Assembly: GCA_934270345.1 (NCBI GenBank)
Contig: CAKQPT010000007.1
Location: 26,112-90,111, forward strand
Direction of reading: 5' to 3'
Length of the DNA: 64,000 bases
From: an uncultured Oribacterium sp.
GTDB taxonomy: Bacteria > Bacillota > Clostridia > Lachnospirales > Lachnospiraceae
In this document: positions 6,563 to 14,790 of the stretch, piece after piece
How positions within the stretch are numbered: position 1 is the stretch's first letter
Layout of the letters: the number at the start of each line of letters is the position of its first letter
Made by a program: the position numbers and the translations under genes
Notes under the pieces: generated by a model
Told to the model about the DNA's origin: nothing
Seen by the model: the letters and a program-made list of their open reading frames with translations, nothing else
Databases searched by the model: none

Positions 6563-9115
6563 ATGAAAAAAATCGTAAGTGGTGCGATGGCGCTTTGCCT
6601 CGTCGCATCGATGACGGCTTGCTCATCCGGGAAGCCTGCAGAGACGACGGCGGCTGCTACGGAAGCTGCGAAGCAGTATGTAGCGGGCACCTACTCGGCA
6701 TCCGAGGATGGCTTCGCCGGCAAGGTAACAGTTACCATCACGACCAGTGAGTCGGAGATCACCGATGTAAAGGTCGAGGGACCGAATGAGACCCCGGACA
6801 AGGGTGGCGCAGCGATGGAGCAGCTGCAGGGAGATCTTCTGAAGGCGCAGTCCGCAGAGGTGGACGCGGTCAGTGGTTCAACCGTGACCAGTGATGCTGT
6901 AAAGAAGGCGATGGCCGCAGCCATCGAGAAGGCGAAGAGTGGTGATGCCTCGACCGGATCCGATGAGGCGCTTGCATTTACCGCAGGTACCTATACTGGA
7001 ACCGGTGTAGGCTATAACGGCCCGACGACCGTTGAGGTTACCTTCGATGACAGCAAGATCACGGATATCAAGATCGTGGATACAAAGGAGACCGGTCATG
7101 TAGGTGATACCGCGTTCGAGGTACTCATCCCGCAGATGATCGAGGCAAATGGTACCGGTGTCGATGCCGTGTCCGGTGCAACCTTCTCCTCGAAGGCACT
7201 GAAGACCGCCGTCAATGATGCTGCAGAGCAGGCCGGCGTGACCAACCTCGATGCCTTCAAGGCAAACACCCTCGAGGTGAAGGCGCAGGATCCGATTGAG
7301 GATACCTGGGATGTCGTGGTTGTCGGTGGCGGCGGAGCCGGTATGGCGGCAGCTGCACAGGCAGCACAGAACGGTGAGAGCGTACTCATGATCGAGAAGA
7401 ACGTCGAGGTCGGTGGTAATACCCTCGTATCCGGCGGTCAGTATCAGTCCGTGATGCCGTATCTCGTATGGGATGCAGAGAATCCGGATGCGACGACCGG
7501 TATCGGCTTCGATGGCAATGAGTACAATAAGGTAAAGTCCGTACAGGGCTGTATCGATGAGCTGAAGACCATCTACAACTGGTCCGAGGAGCCGTTCGAT
7601 GAGGCTTACTACGATACACACGAGTATGTAGCCGGTGATATCGAGGAGCTTTCGAAGCACGGTGTCGTTGCGGAGTATCTCCCGACCCTCCAGGCACTCA
7701 AGAAGGAAATCAAGGCATACCTTGACTGGGCACAGCCGAAGCTCGACGCCGGCACACCGGAGTCTGATCTGACCCTGTTCTCAACGGTAAACCTTCACAT
7801 CTTCCAGAGCTACTATGGCGGTCTCCGTCAGAGCGCGGATAAGTCCAGCTGGATCTGGGGCGATGTCGATCTCGTTTCCCAGTTCATCGAGGATGGTCAG
7901 GATCTGAAGCCATGGCTCGAGTCGATGGGTTCGACCTTCGTCGAGGATACACAGCCGACCCTGATCGGTGCCCTCTGGTACAGAGAGAACCAGTTCATCG
8001 GTGCCAATGTTGATACCGATGGTGATGGACAGACTGAGGAGTATGCAGGCAGATGGGGCACCTACTTCGTAGCTCCGATGACCTCCTTCCTCAACGCAAA
8101 TGAGCACAACCAGATCATGACACGTACCACCGCCGAGGAGCTGATCCAGGAGGATGGCCGTGTAACGGGTGTGAAGGCGACGATGTATGATGGTACACCA
8201 GTCACTGCACATGCGAAGAAGGGTGTCGTTCTCGCCACCGGTGGTTATGCTGCCAACATTGCCAAGGTCGTAGAGACCAACAAGTACTGGGATCCGGAGT
8301 ATCTCAACGATAAGACCGAGACCACAAACCGCAGTTCGCTGCAGGGCGACGGTATCACGATGGCAGAGGCGGTCGGTGCCGCAACAACCGGTATGGGCTA
8401 TACACAGCTGATGCCGATCTCCTGGGTAGACAACGGTGACCTCGCATTCGGCGGCGGTGACTATGCTGTTTACATCAACCCGACAACAGGCAAGCGTTTC
8501 GTTGACGAGACTTCTGAGCGTGACGTTCTGTCCCTCGGTGAGTTCCGTAACGGTATCGAGTGGAACGGCCATAAGGGCGTCTTCATCGAGATTGCCAATG
8601 CAGCTACCCCGATCCCTGGACCATATCCATACAAGGATGAGGACGTCGAGGGTCGTCAGTATGTCAGAACCATCGGCGAGATCGCGGATGTGCTGAAGGC
8701 AGAGGGCTTCGACACGGATGTCGAGACCATCAAGGCAACCATCGAGGATTACGATCAGGCGATCATCAACGGCACACAGCCGCAGGATGTCAGCAAGAAG
8801 CAGTTCTCTGCACTGATCGGCGACTGCGAGAAGAACGAGGACGGCTCCTACAAGGCTGATACCTATAACCTCGACGATGCGAAGCTTCGTATCCGCTTCC
8901 TCGCTCCGTCGACCCACCACACCATGGGTGGTATCAGCGTAGACGTGAAGCGTCACGTACTTGATGCAGACGGAAAGGCTATTGAGGGCCTGTATGCAGC
9001 CGGTGAGGTGACCGGTGGTATCCACGGTGGTAACCGTCTCGGCGGTAATGCGATCACGGAGATCTTCGTTTCCGGTCGTACCGCTGCAAACGCGATCAGC
9101 GAGGATAATAAGTAA
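6563..9115 (+). CDS. Lipoprotein flavoprotein reductase: two FMN-binding domains plus fumarate-reductase-type FAD domain
   Basis: 850 residues. A lipoprotein signal ends at Cys20 (MTACSSG). Two FMN-binding domains follow with covalent-attachment motifs DAVSGSTVTS (residues 101-110) and DAVSGATFSS (201-210). The FAD domain starts VVVVGGGGAGMAAAAQAAQ (about 251). Shared with soluble fumarate reductases are RFVDETSERD (Arg653), STHHTMGG (around 786) and GGNRLGGNA (Arg825). The place where those enzymes have QxHP reads TQLMPIS (614-620), so fumarate is doubtful; urocanate-, acrylate- or other enoate-type acceptors are alternatives. A DTDGDGQTEEY loop (484-494) looks like a calcium site. It probably acts outside the membrane as a terminal reductase, with FMN added by an ApbE-type transferase not in the window. 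Confidence 0.88.
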   Translation: MKKIVSGAMALCLVASMTACSSGKPAETTAAATEAAKQYVAGTYSASEDGFAGKVTVTITTSESEITDVKVEGPNETPDKGGAAMEQLQGDLLKAQSAEVDAVSGSTVTSDAVKKAMAAAIEKAKSGDASTGSDEALAFTAGTYTGTGVGYNGPTTVEVTFDDSKITDIKIVDTKETGHVGDTAFEVLIPQMIEANGTGVDAVSGATFSSKALKTAVNDAAEQAGVTNLDAFKANTLEVKAQDPIEDTWDVVVVGGGGAGMAAAAQAAQNGESVLMIEKNVEVGGNTLVSGGQYQSVMPYLVWDAENPDATTGIGFDGNEYNKVKSVQGCIDELKTIYNWSEEPFDEAYYDTHEYVAGDIEELSKHGVVAEYLPTLQALKKEIKAYLDWAQPKLDAGTPESDLTLFSTVNLHIFQSYYGGLRQSADKSSWIWGDVDLVSQFIEDGQDLKPWLESMGSTFVEDTQPTLIGALWYRENQFIGANVDTDGDGQTEEYAGRWGTYFVAPMTSFLNANEHNQIMTRTTAEELIQEDGRVTGVKATMYDGTPVTAHAKKGVVLATGGYAANIAKVVETNKYWDPEYLNDKTETTNRSSLQGDGITMAEAVGAATTGMGYTQLMPISWVDNGDLAFGGGDYAVYINPTTGKRFVDETSERDVLSLGEFRNGIEWNGHKGVFIEIANAATPIPGPYPYKDEDVEGRQYVRTIGEIADVLKAEGFDTDVETIKATIEDYDQAIINGTQPQDVSKKQFSALIGDCEKNEDGSYKADTYNLDDAKLRIRFLAPSTHHTMGGISVDVKRHVLDADGKAIEGLYAAGEVTGGIHGGNRLGGNAITEIFVSGRTAANAISEDNK

Positions 9116-9402
9116 GAAAGAACGTTCAGAAACGTTACCAGGAAACGATTCAGCCGGCTGACTGCCGCTGAACGGACAGATGGTTGAACGTTCGGTACAG
9201 AAACACAACGATTCAGCCGGCAGTCTACCGGCTGAATGATTACAAAAATACCATGTATTGGCCGCTCCGAAAGGGGCGGCCTTCTTGATTATTCCGCCCA
9301 TCCATACTATGATGTAAGCTACGTTTGTTTTTCGGTAACCGTTCAGCGGTGCCGCCTCTCCAAGGCTCCTGCCTGAACGGTTACATTATTTGAGGTGAGT
9401 AG
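9116..9402. repeat. Structured 287-base spacer with degenerate tandem repeat, terminator and long inverted repeat
   Basis: Two degenerate units about 64 bases apart each hold GAACGTTC (9120, 9186) and the exact 15-mer AACGATTCAGCCGGC (9144-9158, 9207-9221). The second forms a stem ATTCAGCCGG/CCGGCTGAAT (9211-9237). A terminator-like stem GGCCGC/GCGGCC with TTCTT lies at 9260-9286. A perfect 12-bp inverted repeat GTAACCGTTCAG/CTGAACGGTTAC spans 9335-9384, just before the next gene. The last could be a regulatory leader hairpin or an operator. Confidence 0.6.
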
Positions 9403-10104
9403 ATGAAATGTCCGAAATGTGGTGCTGAGATATCAGATTATGCAAGTCACTGTCCGGAGTGCGGCACGCCGATCGTGAAGATCCGGCCGAAGCGCGTCTG
9501 TACAAACTGTGGCGCGGAGGTGCCGGATGATGCGACCGTATGTCCTGGTTGTGGCCGTCCCGTGAAGCGTCGTGAACACCAGCAGGCACACGCGGCCAAT
9601 GCAGGCGACGCGAACGCAGGTGGCGCTGCGGCGATGCATGGTAGCGGTGTGAACGCCGGCGGCGCTTCGTCGACACATGGCAGTGGCTTTATAGCGCGCA
9701 TCCGTCAGAGCTGGGCGCGTGATAAGTATGCCTGGCTGCAGGCGGTGATCCCGATCGTCCTCGCCTTTCTGTACCATATCAATCTGCTGCAGGATAAGAT
9801 GTCGTTTAACCTGATGAACACGGCACTGATCTTCGAGGGCCTGATTTTCTTCTTCGGTTACCTCGACGTGAAGGAGATCAGCCAGCGCCCGGAGATGTAC
9901 GGTGGCGTCGCCTTCAGCAGTCGCTACATGTACCTGAGCTATTTTCTGCCGGTGATGAGCTTTTTCGAACGGCGACAGCTGCCGGGCATGAAGCGAAATG
10001 CGCAATACCCTATCGTTCACGCCGTGCTCCTCGCGATCTTCGTCGTCCTGATGCTCTTCACATCGGATGAAGTGATGCTCCTCGAGGCTGGCGGCGCACT
10101 ATAA
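9403..10104 (+). CDS. Zinc-ribbon membrane protein of unknown function
   Basis: 233 residues. Two tandem zinc ribbons open the protein: CPKCG...CPECG (residues 3-21) and CTNCG...CPGCG (31-50). A low-complexity Ala/Gly/His linker follows, then a hydrophobic C-terminal half with about three membrane segments (WLQAVIPIVLAFLYHINLL; NTALIFEGLIFFFGYL; PIVHAVLLAIFVVLMLF). Zinc ribbon plus membrane layout is common for small Firmicutes envelope proteins of unknown role. The GAGG-containing sequence before ATG 9403 fits the start. It stands alone between structured spacers. Confidence 0.7.
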   Translation: MKCPKCGAEISDYASHCPECGTPIVKIRPKRVCTNCGAEVPDDATVCPGCGRPVKRREHQQAHAANAGDANAGGAAAMHGSGVNAGGASSTHGSGFIARIRQSWARDKYAWLQAVIPIVLAFLYHINLLQDKMSFNLMNTALIFEGLIFFFGYLDVKEISQRPEMYGGVAFSSRYMYLSYFLPVMSFFERRQLPGMKRNAQYPIVHAVLLAIFVVLMLFTSDEVMLLEAGGAL

Positions 10105-10124
10105 GAGATTCCATGATTGTGGCC

Positions 10125-10167
10125 TCGGAGGGCCTGCAGCAGCTCTGTTGCAGGCCCTCCGAATTTT
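10125..10167 (+). terminator. Terminator after the zinc-ribbon gene
   Basis: Fourteen-bp perfect stem TCGGAGGGCCTGCA with complementary 3' arm, 10-base loop, then AATTTT. Confidence 0.88.
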
Positions 10168-10243
10168 ACCGGTTTACTAAAACAGGGGAAGCTGATAAGA
10201 TAATGATGAGTATTCCATGGAGGAATAAAGAACAGGAGGAAGC

Positions 10244-11692
10244 GTGAGCGAGAACAGGAAATCGGTGATCGAGCCGGAATTTTATGGAGATTTCCAATGC
10301 ATCGGCGGACAATGCTCTTTCACCTGCTGCAAGGAGTGGAAGATTGCGGTCGACCACGAGACGAAGAAGCGCTGGCGGAAGATGGATGTGCCGGAGACGG
10401 TTCTGGAAAGTGGTCGTGTGCCGGAACATGCATGCCTTTCTACATCAGATAAAGCGCAGCTCAGCCAGTTCGTTGTGAAGAAGGATGGCGGTGAGATCAT
10501 CGAGCTTCTGCCGAATATGCGCTGCCCGTTCCTGGAGGATTCGGATCTTTGCCGGCTGGTGCTCGACTATGGAGAGGCGTGCCTCTCCGAGACCTGTCAT
10601 GTATTTCCGCGGGAAACGCATGAATTCACTGATCGGACGGAGCGTACGCTCGTCAGCTGCTGTCCGGAAATCGTGGATCGTCTGCATGAATTAACGGAAC
10701 TGCACTTCACGAATCTTCCATATCAGGACCGGGCGTTCCTGCTGGAAGGAAACGATAAGCTGTTTCAGATTCGGAACATCATGATGTACTGGCTCAAGGA
10801 TGCTTCGGTTTCAAACGAAGTGAATCTGAAGCGCTGCCTCTTCATGCTCCTCGATCTTCTCGAGAAGGAAGAGAAGATGAGGCAGAAAAACAGTGCGAAA
10901 AAGAAGACTTCGCACAGGCAGTCTGCAAAGGTGAACGGCATGTCAAAGCCGTCGGACGCTGTGGCTGAATGTGCGTCGGCAGTAACTGCGGCGCCGGACC
11001 CTGCCGAGTGCCTGAAGGAAGAGGATGTAGCGAAGCTGACAGAGATGATCCTCGCGATGCCGAAGGACGCGCAGGCGTCGATTGAGGAGCAGAACGCGCT
11101 GTTCCTGGATATTACGGAGAACTACCGGAAGGAAGGACGCTATCAGGGACTGCTGAATCCGCTCTATGCGATGGCAGAGCAGCTGAGCCATGAATTTGAG
11201 GAGGCGGATGCTGCCCGGATGGATGAAATCTGTGCGTTGCGTGCAGATGTCGTGGCTGCCTATGCGCCGCTTCTCCGGAATTACCTCGTGGCGGAAGCAT
11301 TCGCCACCCTGCTGATCCCGGGCTGTACGCTGCGGGACATGGTGCTGCAGCTCGAGTGGATGATCATGGAGTATGTGCTGATCGTGCACGCCATGGTGCT
11401 CGAAAACCTGTGTGAAAAAGACGCAGAGGACGCACCGGGCGCATCGAACGGCGAAGAAGACGCAGGGGATGCGATGCCGTCATCGGGCAGCCAGGGCGCT
11501 GTCGATGGCAGGACGCAGGCAGCAAAGGCTGATACGGTGGATGCACCGCTCGCTTATCCGAAGGCGCGCGAGCTGCTCATCCTGATCGCACGGATGACCG
11601 GCTATGACGGCGATGAGATCGAGGAGTATCTCAGTGACAGCTTCGAGAATCCGGTCTGGCCGTGGGGCTACGCGGATTATCTGCTTGCATAA
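10244..11692 (+). CDS. FliB-like cysteine-rich protein (annotated family: flagellin lysine N-methylase)
   Basis: 482 residues, GTG start after CAGGAGGA. The N terminus has the conserved cluster FQCIGGQCSFTCCKEWKI, then CPFLEDSDLC, ACLSETCHVFPR and VSCCPEI, which together look like metal or Fe-S ligands. FliB homologues are named for lysine methylation of flagellin, but no flagellar gene is visible here and many orphan homologues exist, so the substrate is open. Two hydrophilic low-complexity inserts (about residues 210-260 and 385-430, rich in Ala, Asp, Gly, Ser) interrupt the fold and look disordered. Family membership is likely; function is uncertain. Confidence 0.75.
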   Translation: MSENRKSVIEPEFYGDFQCIGGQCSFTCCKEWKIAVDHETKKRWRKMDVPETVLESGRVPEHACLSTSDKAQLSQFVVKKDGGEIIELLPNMRCPFLEDSDLCRLVLDYGEACLSETCHVFPRETHEFTDRTERTLVSCCPEIVDRLHELTELHFTNLPYQDRAFLLEGNDKLFQIRNIMMYWLKDASVSNEVNLKRCLFMLLDLLEKEEKMRQKNSAKKKTSHRQSAKVNGMSKPSDAVAECASAVTAAPDPAECLKEEDVAKLTEMILAMPKDAQASIEEQNALFLDITENYRKEGRYQGLLNPLYAMAEQLSHEFEEADAARMDEICALRADVVAAYAPLLRNYLVAEAFATLLIPGCTLRDMVLQLEWMIMEYVLIVHAMVLENLCEKDAEDAPGASNGEEDAGDAMPSSGSQGAVDGRTQAAKADTVDAPLAYPKARELLILIARMTGYDGDEIEEYLSDSFENPVWPWGYADYLLA

Positions 11693-11814
11693 ATATCCGT
11701 CGCCTGTTGATATGTACGACTCAATAAGATCGTCTAAAGATCAGATCATGATCGATTCTTGAGAATCGATGAATATACAACTTAATATAAATACAAAACA
11801 AAGGAGTTTTGACT

Positions 11815-12609
11815 ATGAAGAAGATTGCGATTATCGGTTGTGGTTTCCTCGGAAACATCATCGCGGATGCGATGAAGAAGGGGCTGCTTGCGGATTATAC
11901 GCTCGCGGGTGCGATGAGCAACCAGAAGGCCTCGGCGGAGAAGCTCTGCGAGGGTCTCGGTGGGGAAGCGGTGGAGACGCTGGACGAGTTGCTGGCGCTG
12001 AACCCGGATATGGTCATCGAGACCGCGTCTGTGGCGATGGTCCGTGAGGCCTGCATCCCGACGCTCGAGCACGGGGCGGATTTCATCCCGCTTTCGATCG
12101 GTGCGTTTGCAGATGCTGCGTTTTATCAGAAGGCGCAGGAGGCTGCATGTGCGCATGGCGTACACATCTACATCCCGCACGGTGCGGTCGGCGGCTTCGA
12201 TGTGCTCCAGACCATCGCGCTGATGGCCGAGGCCGGTGATATGGAGATCAAGGCCGGCATCGAGACCCGCAAGGGACCGAAGTCTCTCCAGAACACCCCG
12301 GTGTATAAGGATGAGATGGCCGGCACCGAGGAGGTCGAGGCGTTCTACGGCACCTGCCAGGATGCGATCGCGCTGCTTCCGACGAAGGTCAATGTCGCCG
12401 TCGCGCAGTCCCTCGCGACCATCGGACCGGAGAAGGCGACCGCACGGATCACCTCCGTTCCGGCGTTCGTCGGCGATGATCACAAGATCACCGTGGAGAC
12501 CGAGGGCCTGAAGGCTATCGTGGATATCTACTCAAGCACCTCCGCGATCGCCGGCTGGTCCATCGTGGCGATGCTGCGTAACCTCAGCAATCCGGTATCG
12601 TTCTTCTGA
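11815..12609 (+). CDS. nadX: L-aspartate dehydrogenase-type oxidoreductase
   Basis: 264 residues. An N-terminal Rossmann loop IAIIGCGFLGNIIADAM is followed by the DUF108 catalytic domain with IPHGAVGGFDVLQ and TSVPAF. The family oxidises L-aspartate to iminoaspartate for NAD synthesis, or runs in reverse to make aspartate. No nadA or nadC is adjacent, so the pathway role is not confirmed. ATG 11815 is preceded by AAGGAG with 8-base spacing; an in-frame TTG two codons earlier is less likely. The next gene is also a dinucleotide-fold protein about 120 bases on. Confidence 0.8.
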   Translation: MKKIAIIGCGFLGNIIADAMKKGLLADYTLAGAMSNQKASAEKLCEGLGGEAVETLDELLALNPDMVIETASVAMVREACIPTLEHGADFIPLSIGAFADAAFYQKAQEAACAHGVHIYIPHGAVGGFDVLQTIALMAEAGDMEIKAGIETRKGPKSLQNTPVYKDEMAGTEEVEAFYGTCQDAIALLPTKVNVAVAQSLATIGPEKATARITSVPAFVGDDHKITVETEGLKAIVDIYSSTSAIAGWSIVAMLRNLSNPVSFF

Positions 12610-12617
12610 TCGCGGAG

Positions 12618-12673
12618 GTCCTGTGTGCGCGTCCGAAGCATTGTTCCAGGGATATGTGGCGGGTACACAGGAC
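12618..12673 (+). promoter_or_regulatory. Leader hairpin with GCATTG loop segment before the 2-hydroxyacid dehydrogenase-like gene
   Basis: Perfect 9-bp arms GTCCTGTGT (12618-12626) and ACACAGGAC (12665-12673) enclose a loop containing GCATTGTTCCAGG. The livK leader has a similar arrangement with a different stem. Possible structured RNA; role unknown. Confidence 0.45.
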
Positions 12674-12728
12674 AGTCCGGCATCGTGATTTGATCGAAGG
12701 CCGTCGGGCTTTCACTAGGGAGTAAGCT

Positions 12729-13631
12729 ATGAAGAAATTTAGAAAACTTGTATCGATCGATAAGGTGGCGCTGACGGAGACTGGTATCCGGGAGCTGCAG
12801 AACTACGCCGAAAGCATTGAACTCGCACAGGATATTCCGGAGAACGACGAGGAGATCGTTCAGCGCATCGGTGATGCGGATGCGGTGCTTCTGTCTGCAA
12901 ATTCACGTCTCGAAGCCGATGTCATGACGCAGGCGCCGAATCTGCGCTATGTCGGCATGTGCTGCAGTCTCTACAGCGAGGAGAGTGCCAATGTTGATAT
13001 CCCGTACGCACGTGCCCATGGCATCGAGGTGAAGGGCATCCGCGACTATGGTGATCACGGCGTCGTGGAGTACGTGATCTACCAGCTCGTGAAGCTACTG
13101 CACGGCTACGAGGGTCGGATGTGGAAGTCGGCACCGATGGAGATCACCGGGCTGAAGGTGGGCTTCGTCGGCCTCGGCACCTCCGGCGGTATGACGGCGG
13201 ATGCGCTGCATTTCCTGGGCGCGGATATTTCCTACTTCGCCCGTGCTGAGAAGCCGGAGCGGACCGCGCAGGGCTATCACTTCAAGGACCTCCGGACGCT
13301 GCTCGCGGAGTCGGATGTCATCATCACGGCCCTCAATAAGAACGTCATCCTGCTGCATGAGGATGAGTTTGAGGTGCTTGGCAACGGTAAGATCATGTTC
13401 AACACTTCGATCGGACCGGCGGCGGATATGGCAGCGCTCCGGAAGTGGCTGGAGAACCCGGAGAACATTTTCTGCTGTGATACAAAGGGCGCGATCGGCG
13501 AGATCGCGGATGAGGTCATGGCGTACCCGAATGTGTACTGCATGAACGCCAGCGCCGGCATGACCTGCCAGGCCTACGAGCTGCTGAGCCGGAAGGTACT
13601 GGATAATATCCGGAGTGTGCTGGAGGTGTGA
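12729..13631 (+). CDS. D-2-hydroxyacid dehydrogenase-family protein lacking the usual catalytic triad
   Basis: 300 residues with the family's two-lobed layout: DIPYARAHGIEVKGI, the domain-linking segment RDYGDHGVVEYVIYQLV, and the NAD loop VGFVGLGTSGG (residues 144-154). Active family members have an Arg in an N-x-A-R-G segment, a Glu, and a His near the C terminus. Here the first reads NTSIGP (225-230), and the His region reads CMNASAGM (271-278), so Arg and His are absent. It may bind NAD without classical hydroxyacid chemistry, or act on another substrate. It follows nadX on the same strand with its own spacer. Confidence 0.72.
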   Translation: MKKFRKLVSIDKVALTETGIRELQNYAESIELAQDIPENDEEIVQRIGDADAVLLSANSRLEADVMTQAPNLRYVGMCCSLYSEESANVDIPYARAHGIEVKGIRDYGDHGVVEYVIYQLVKLLHGYEGRMWKSAPMEITGLKVGFVGLGTSGGMTADALHFLGADISYFARAEKPERTAQGYHFKDLRTLLAESDVIITALNKNVILLHEDEFEVLGNGKIMFNTSIGPAADMAALRKWLENPENIFCCDTKGAIGEIADEVMAYPNVYCMNASAGMTCQAYELLSRKVLDNIRSVLEV

Positions 13632-13650
13632 CGCATTCACTACCGGGAGG

Positions 13651-13720
13651 CCAAGGGGTCTGACCCCCGCGTGCATTTCAGCGCCACCTTAAGAATTTCG
13701 CAAGGGGGTCAGACCCCATT
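13651..13720. repeat. REP-like doublet B1 (GGGGTCTGACCCC / GGGGTCAGACCCC)
   Basis: Two palindromes at 13655-13667 and 13705-13717, starts 50 bases apart, with the tag CTTAAGAATTTCG at 13688-13700. It lies between convergent genes. Four other copies of the family occur in the window (25161, 33671, 52793, 57197). Confidence 0.85.
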
Positions 13721-13724
13721 CATT

Positions 13725-14630
13725 TCAGGCATTTCGGATATGGCGTGAGATTGTGTTTAAAACATTCTTTTTATCGGCGGACCAGAGCGGTGCGAGGAGC
13801 AGTCGCTTTGGTCCGTCGCCGGTTATGCGGTGAATCACGGTGGCAGGGGAGAGGAGCCGGAGGCACTGGACGACGAGGGTGCAGTATTCGTCGAGGGTCA
13901 GGGTGCGGAAGGGTTCCGCTTCATACATGCGGCCGAGTTCGGTGCCGCGGAGGACATGGAGGAGCTGGAGCTTGATGCCGTCGAGCGTGGGTTCGAGTGC
14001 GCTCAGGTAGCGGATGGTCGCAAGCATGTCGTCTTCCGTTTCCCATGGGAAGCCGAGGATGACGTGCACGATGACGGTGAAGCCGGCAGCCTTCAGGCGG
14101 TGGTAGGCGTCGTCGAACACGGCGAGCGGGTAGCCGCGGTGGATGCGTTCTGCCGTCGTTTCATGGATCGACTGGAGTCCGAGCTCGATCCAGATATCCT
14201 TCCCGGATTCTTCACGGAGACGGCGAAGCATCGCGAGCATCTCGTCCGGTAGACAGTCGGGACGGGTGCCGAGGGAGAGGGCGACGATTTCCGGCTGCGC
14301 GAGGGCTTCTCTGTAAAGTGCTTCAAGGCGCTCGACCGGTCCGTAGGTGTTCGTATAGGACTGGAAGTATGCGATGTACTTCTGCTCCTCCGCCGCGCGG
14401 TTCTTCGGGAGCTTCGCTGCGACACGTGCCTTCGCGAGCCGGAGCTGCTCCGTCAGCGGAAGCAGCGGTGTCGCGAAATCGCCGGAGCCGCCCTCCGAGC
14501 AGAAGATGCAGCCGCCGTAGGAGAGCGTGCCATCCCGGTTCGGACAGGAGCAGCCGGACTGCAGCGAGAGCTTATAGACCTTCGTGCCGTAATGTTTTTT
14601 TAGATAATCAGATAGCATATATATTTCCAT
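13725..14630 (-). CDS. YhcC-family radical SAM protein
   Basis: About 301 residues of the TIGR01212/YhcC type. The Fe-S site sits near the N terminus, CSCPNRDG...GGCIFC, after the family opening DYLKKHYGTKVYKLSL. Later motifs include YFQSYTNTYGP, LSLGTRPDCLP, IELGLQS and HVILGFPWETEDDM. Biological substrate unknown. I place the start at 14630 (MEIYMLSDY) or 14618 (MLSDY); the frame stays open upstream, but that extension is unlike the family and crosses an extended -10 (TGCTATACT) just before 14630. The gene is divergent from the binding-protein operon. Confidence 0.85.
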   Translation of the reverse strand: MEIYMLSDYLKKHYGTKVYKLSLQSGCSCPNRDGTLSYGGCIFCSEGGSGDFATPLLPLTEQLRLAKARVAAKLPKNRAAEEQKYIAYFQSYTNTYGPVERLEALYREALAQPEIVALSLGTRPDCLPDEMLAMLRRLREESGKDIWIELGLQSIHETTAERIHRGYPLAVFDDAYHRLKAAGFTVIVHVILGFPWETEDDMLATIRYLSALEPTLDGIKLQLLHVLRGTELGRMYEAEPFRTLTLDEYCTLVVQCLRLLSPATVIHRITGDGPKRLLLAPLWSADKKNVLNTISRHIRNA

Positions 14631-14790
14631 AGGCGTAGTATAGCACAGCATTGCCTGCCGTGGCAGACGGACTGACTGAGGGCTTAAATCTGGCCTTGGG
14701 ATATGCTTTAGATATAAAAGGCCGGGAGTGTTCAACGTCGGTGAAAAATGATAAAATCCATTTAAAATGGGAGTGAGGGAGGCGCGCGAG

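Noticed and set aside
10244..11692. Evidence for a flagellar locus
   Set aside because: Only the FliB-type family name points there; no flagellin or motor genes are present in the window.
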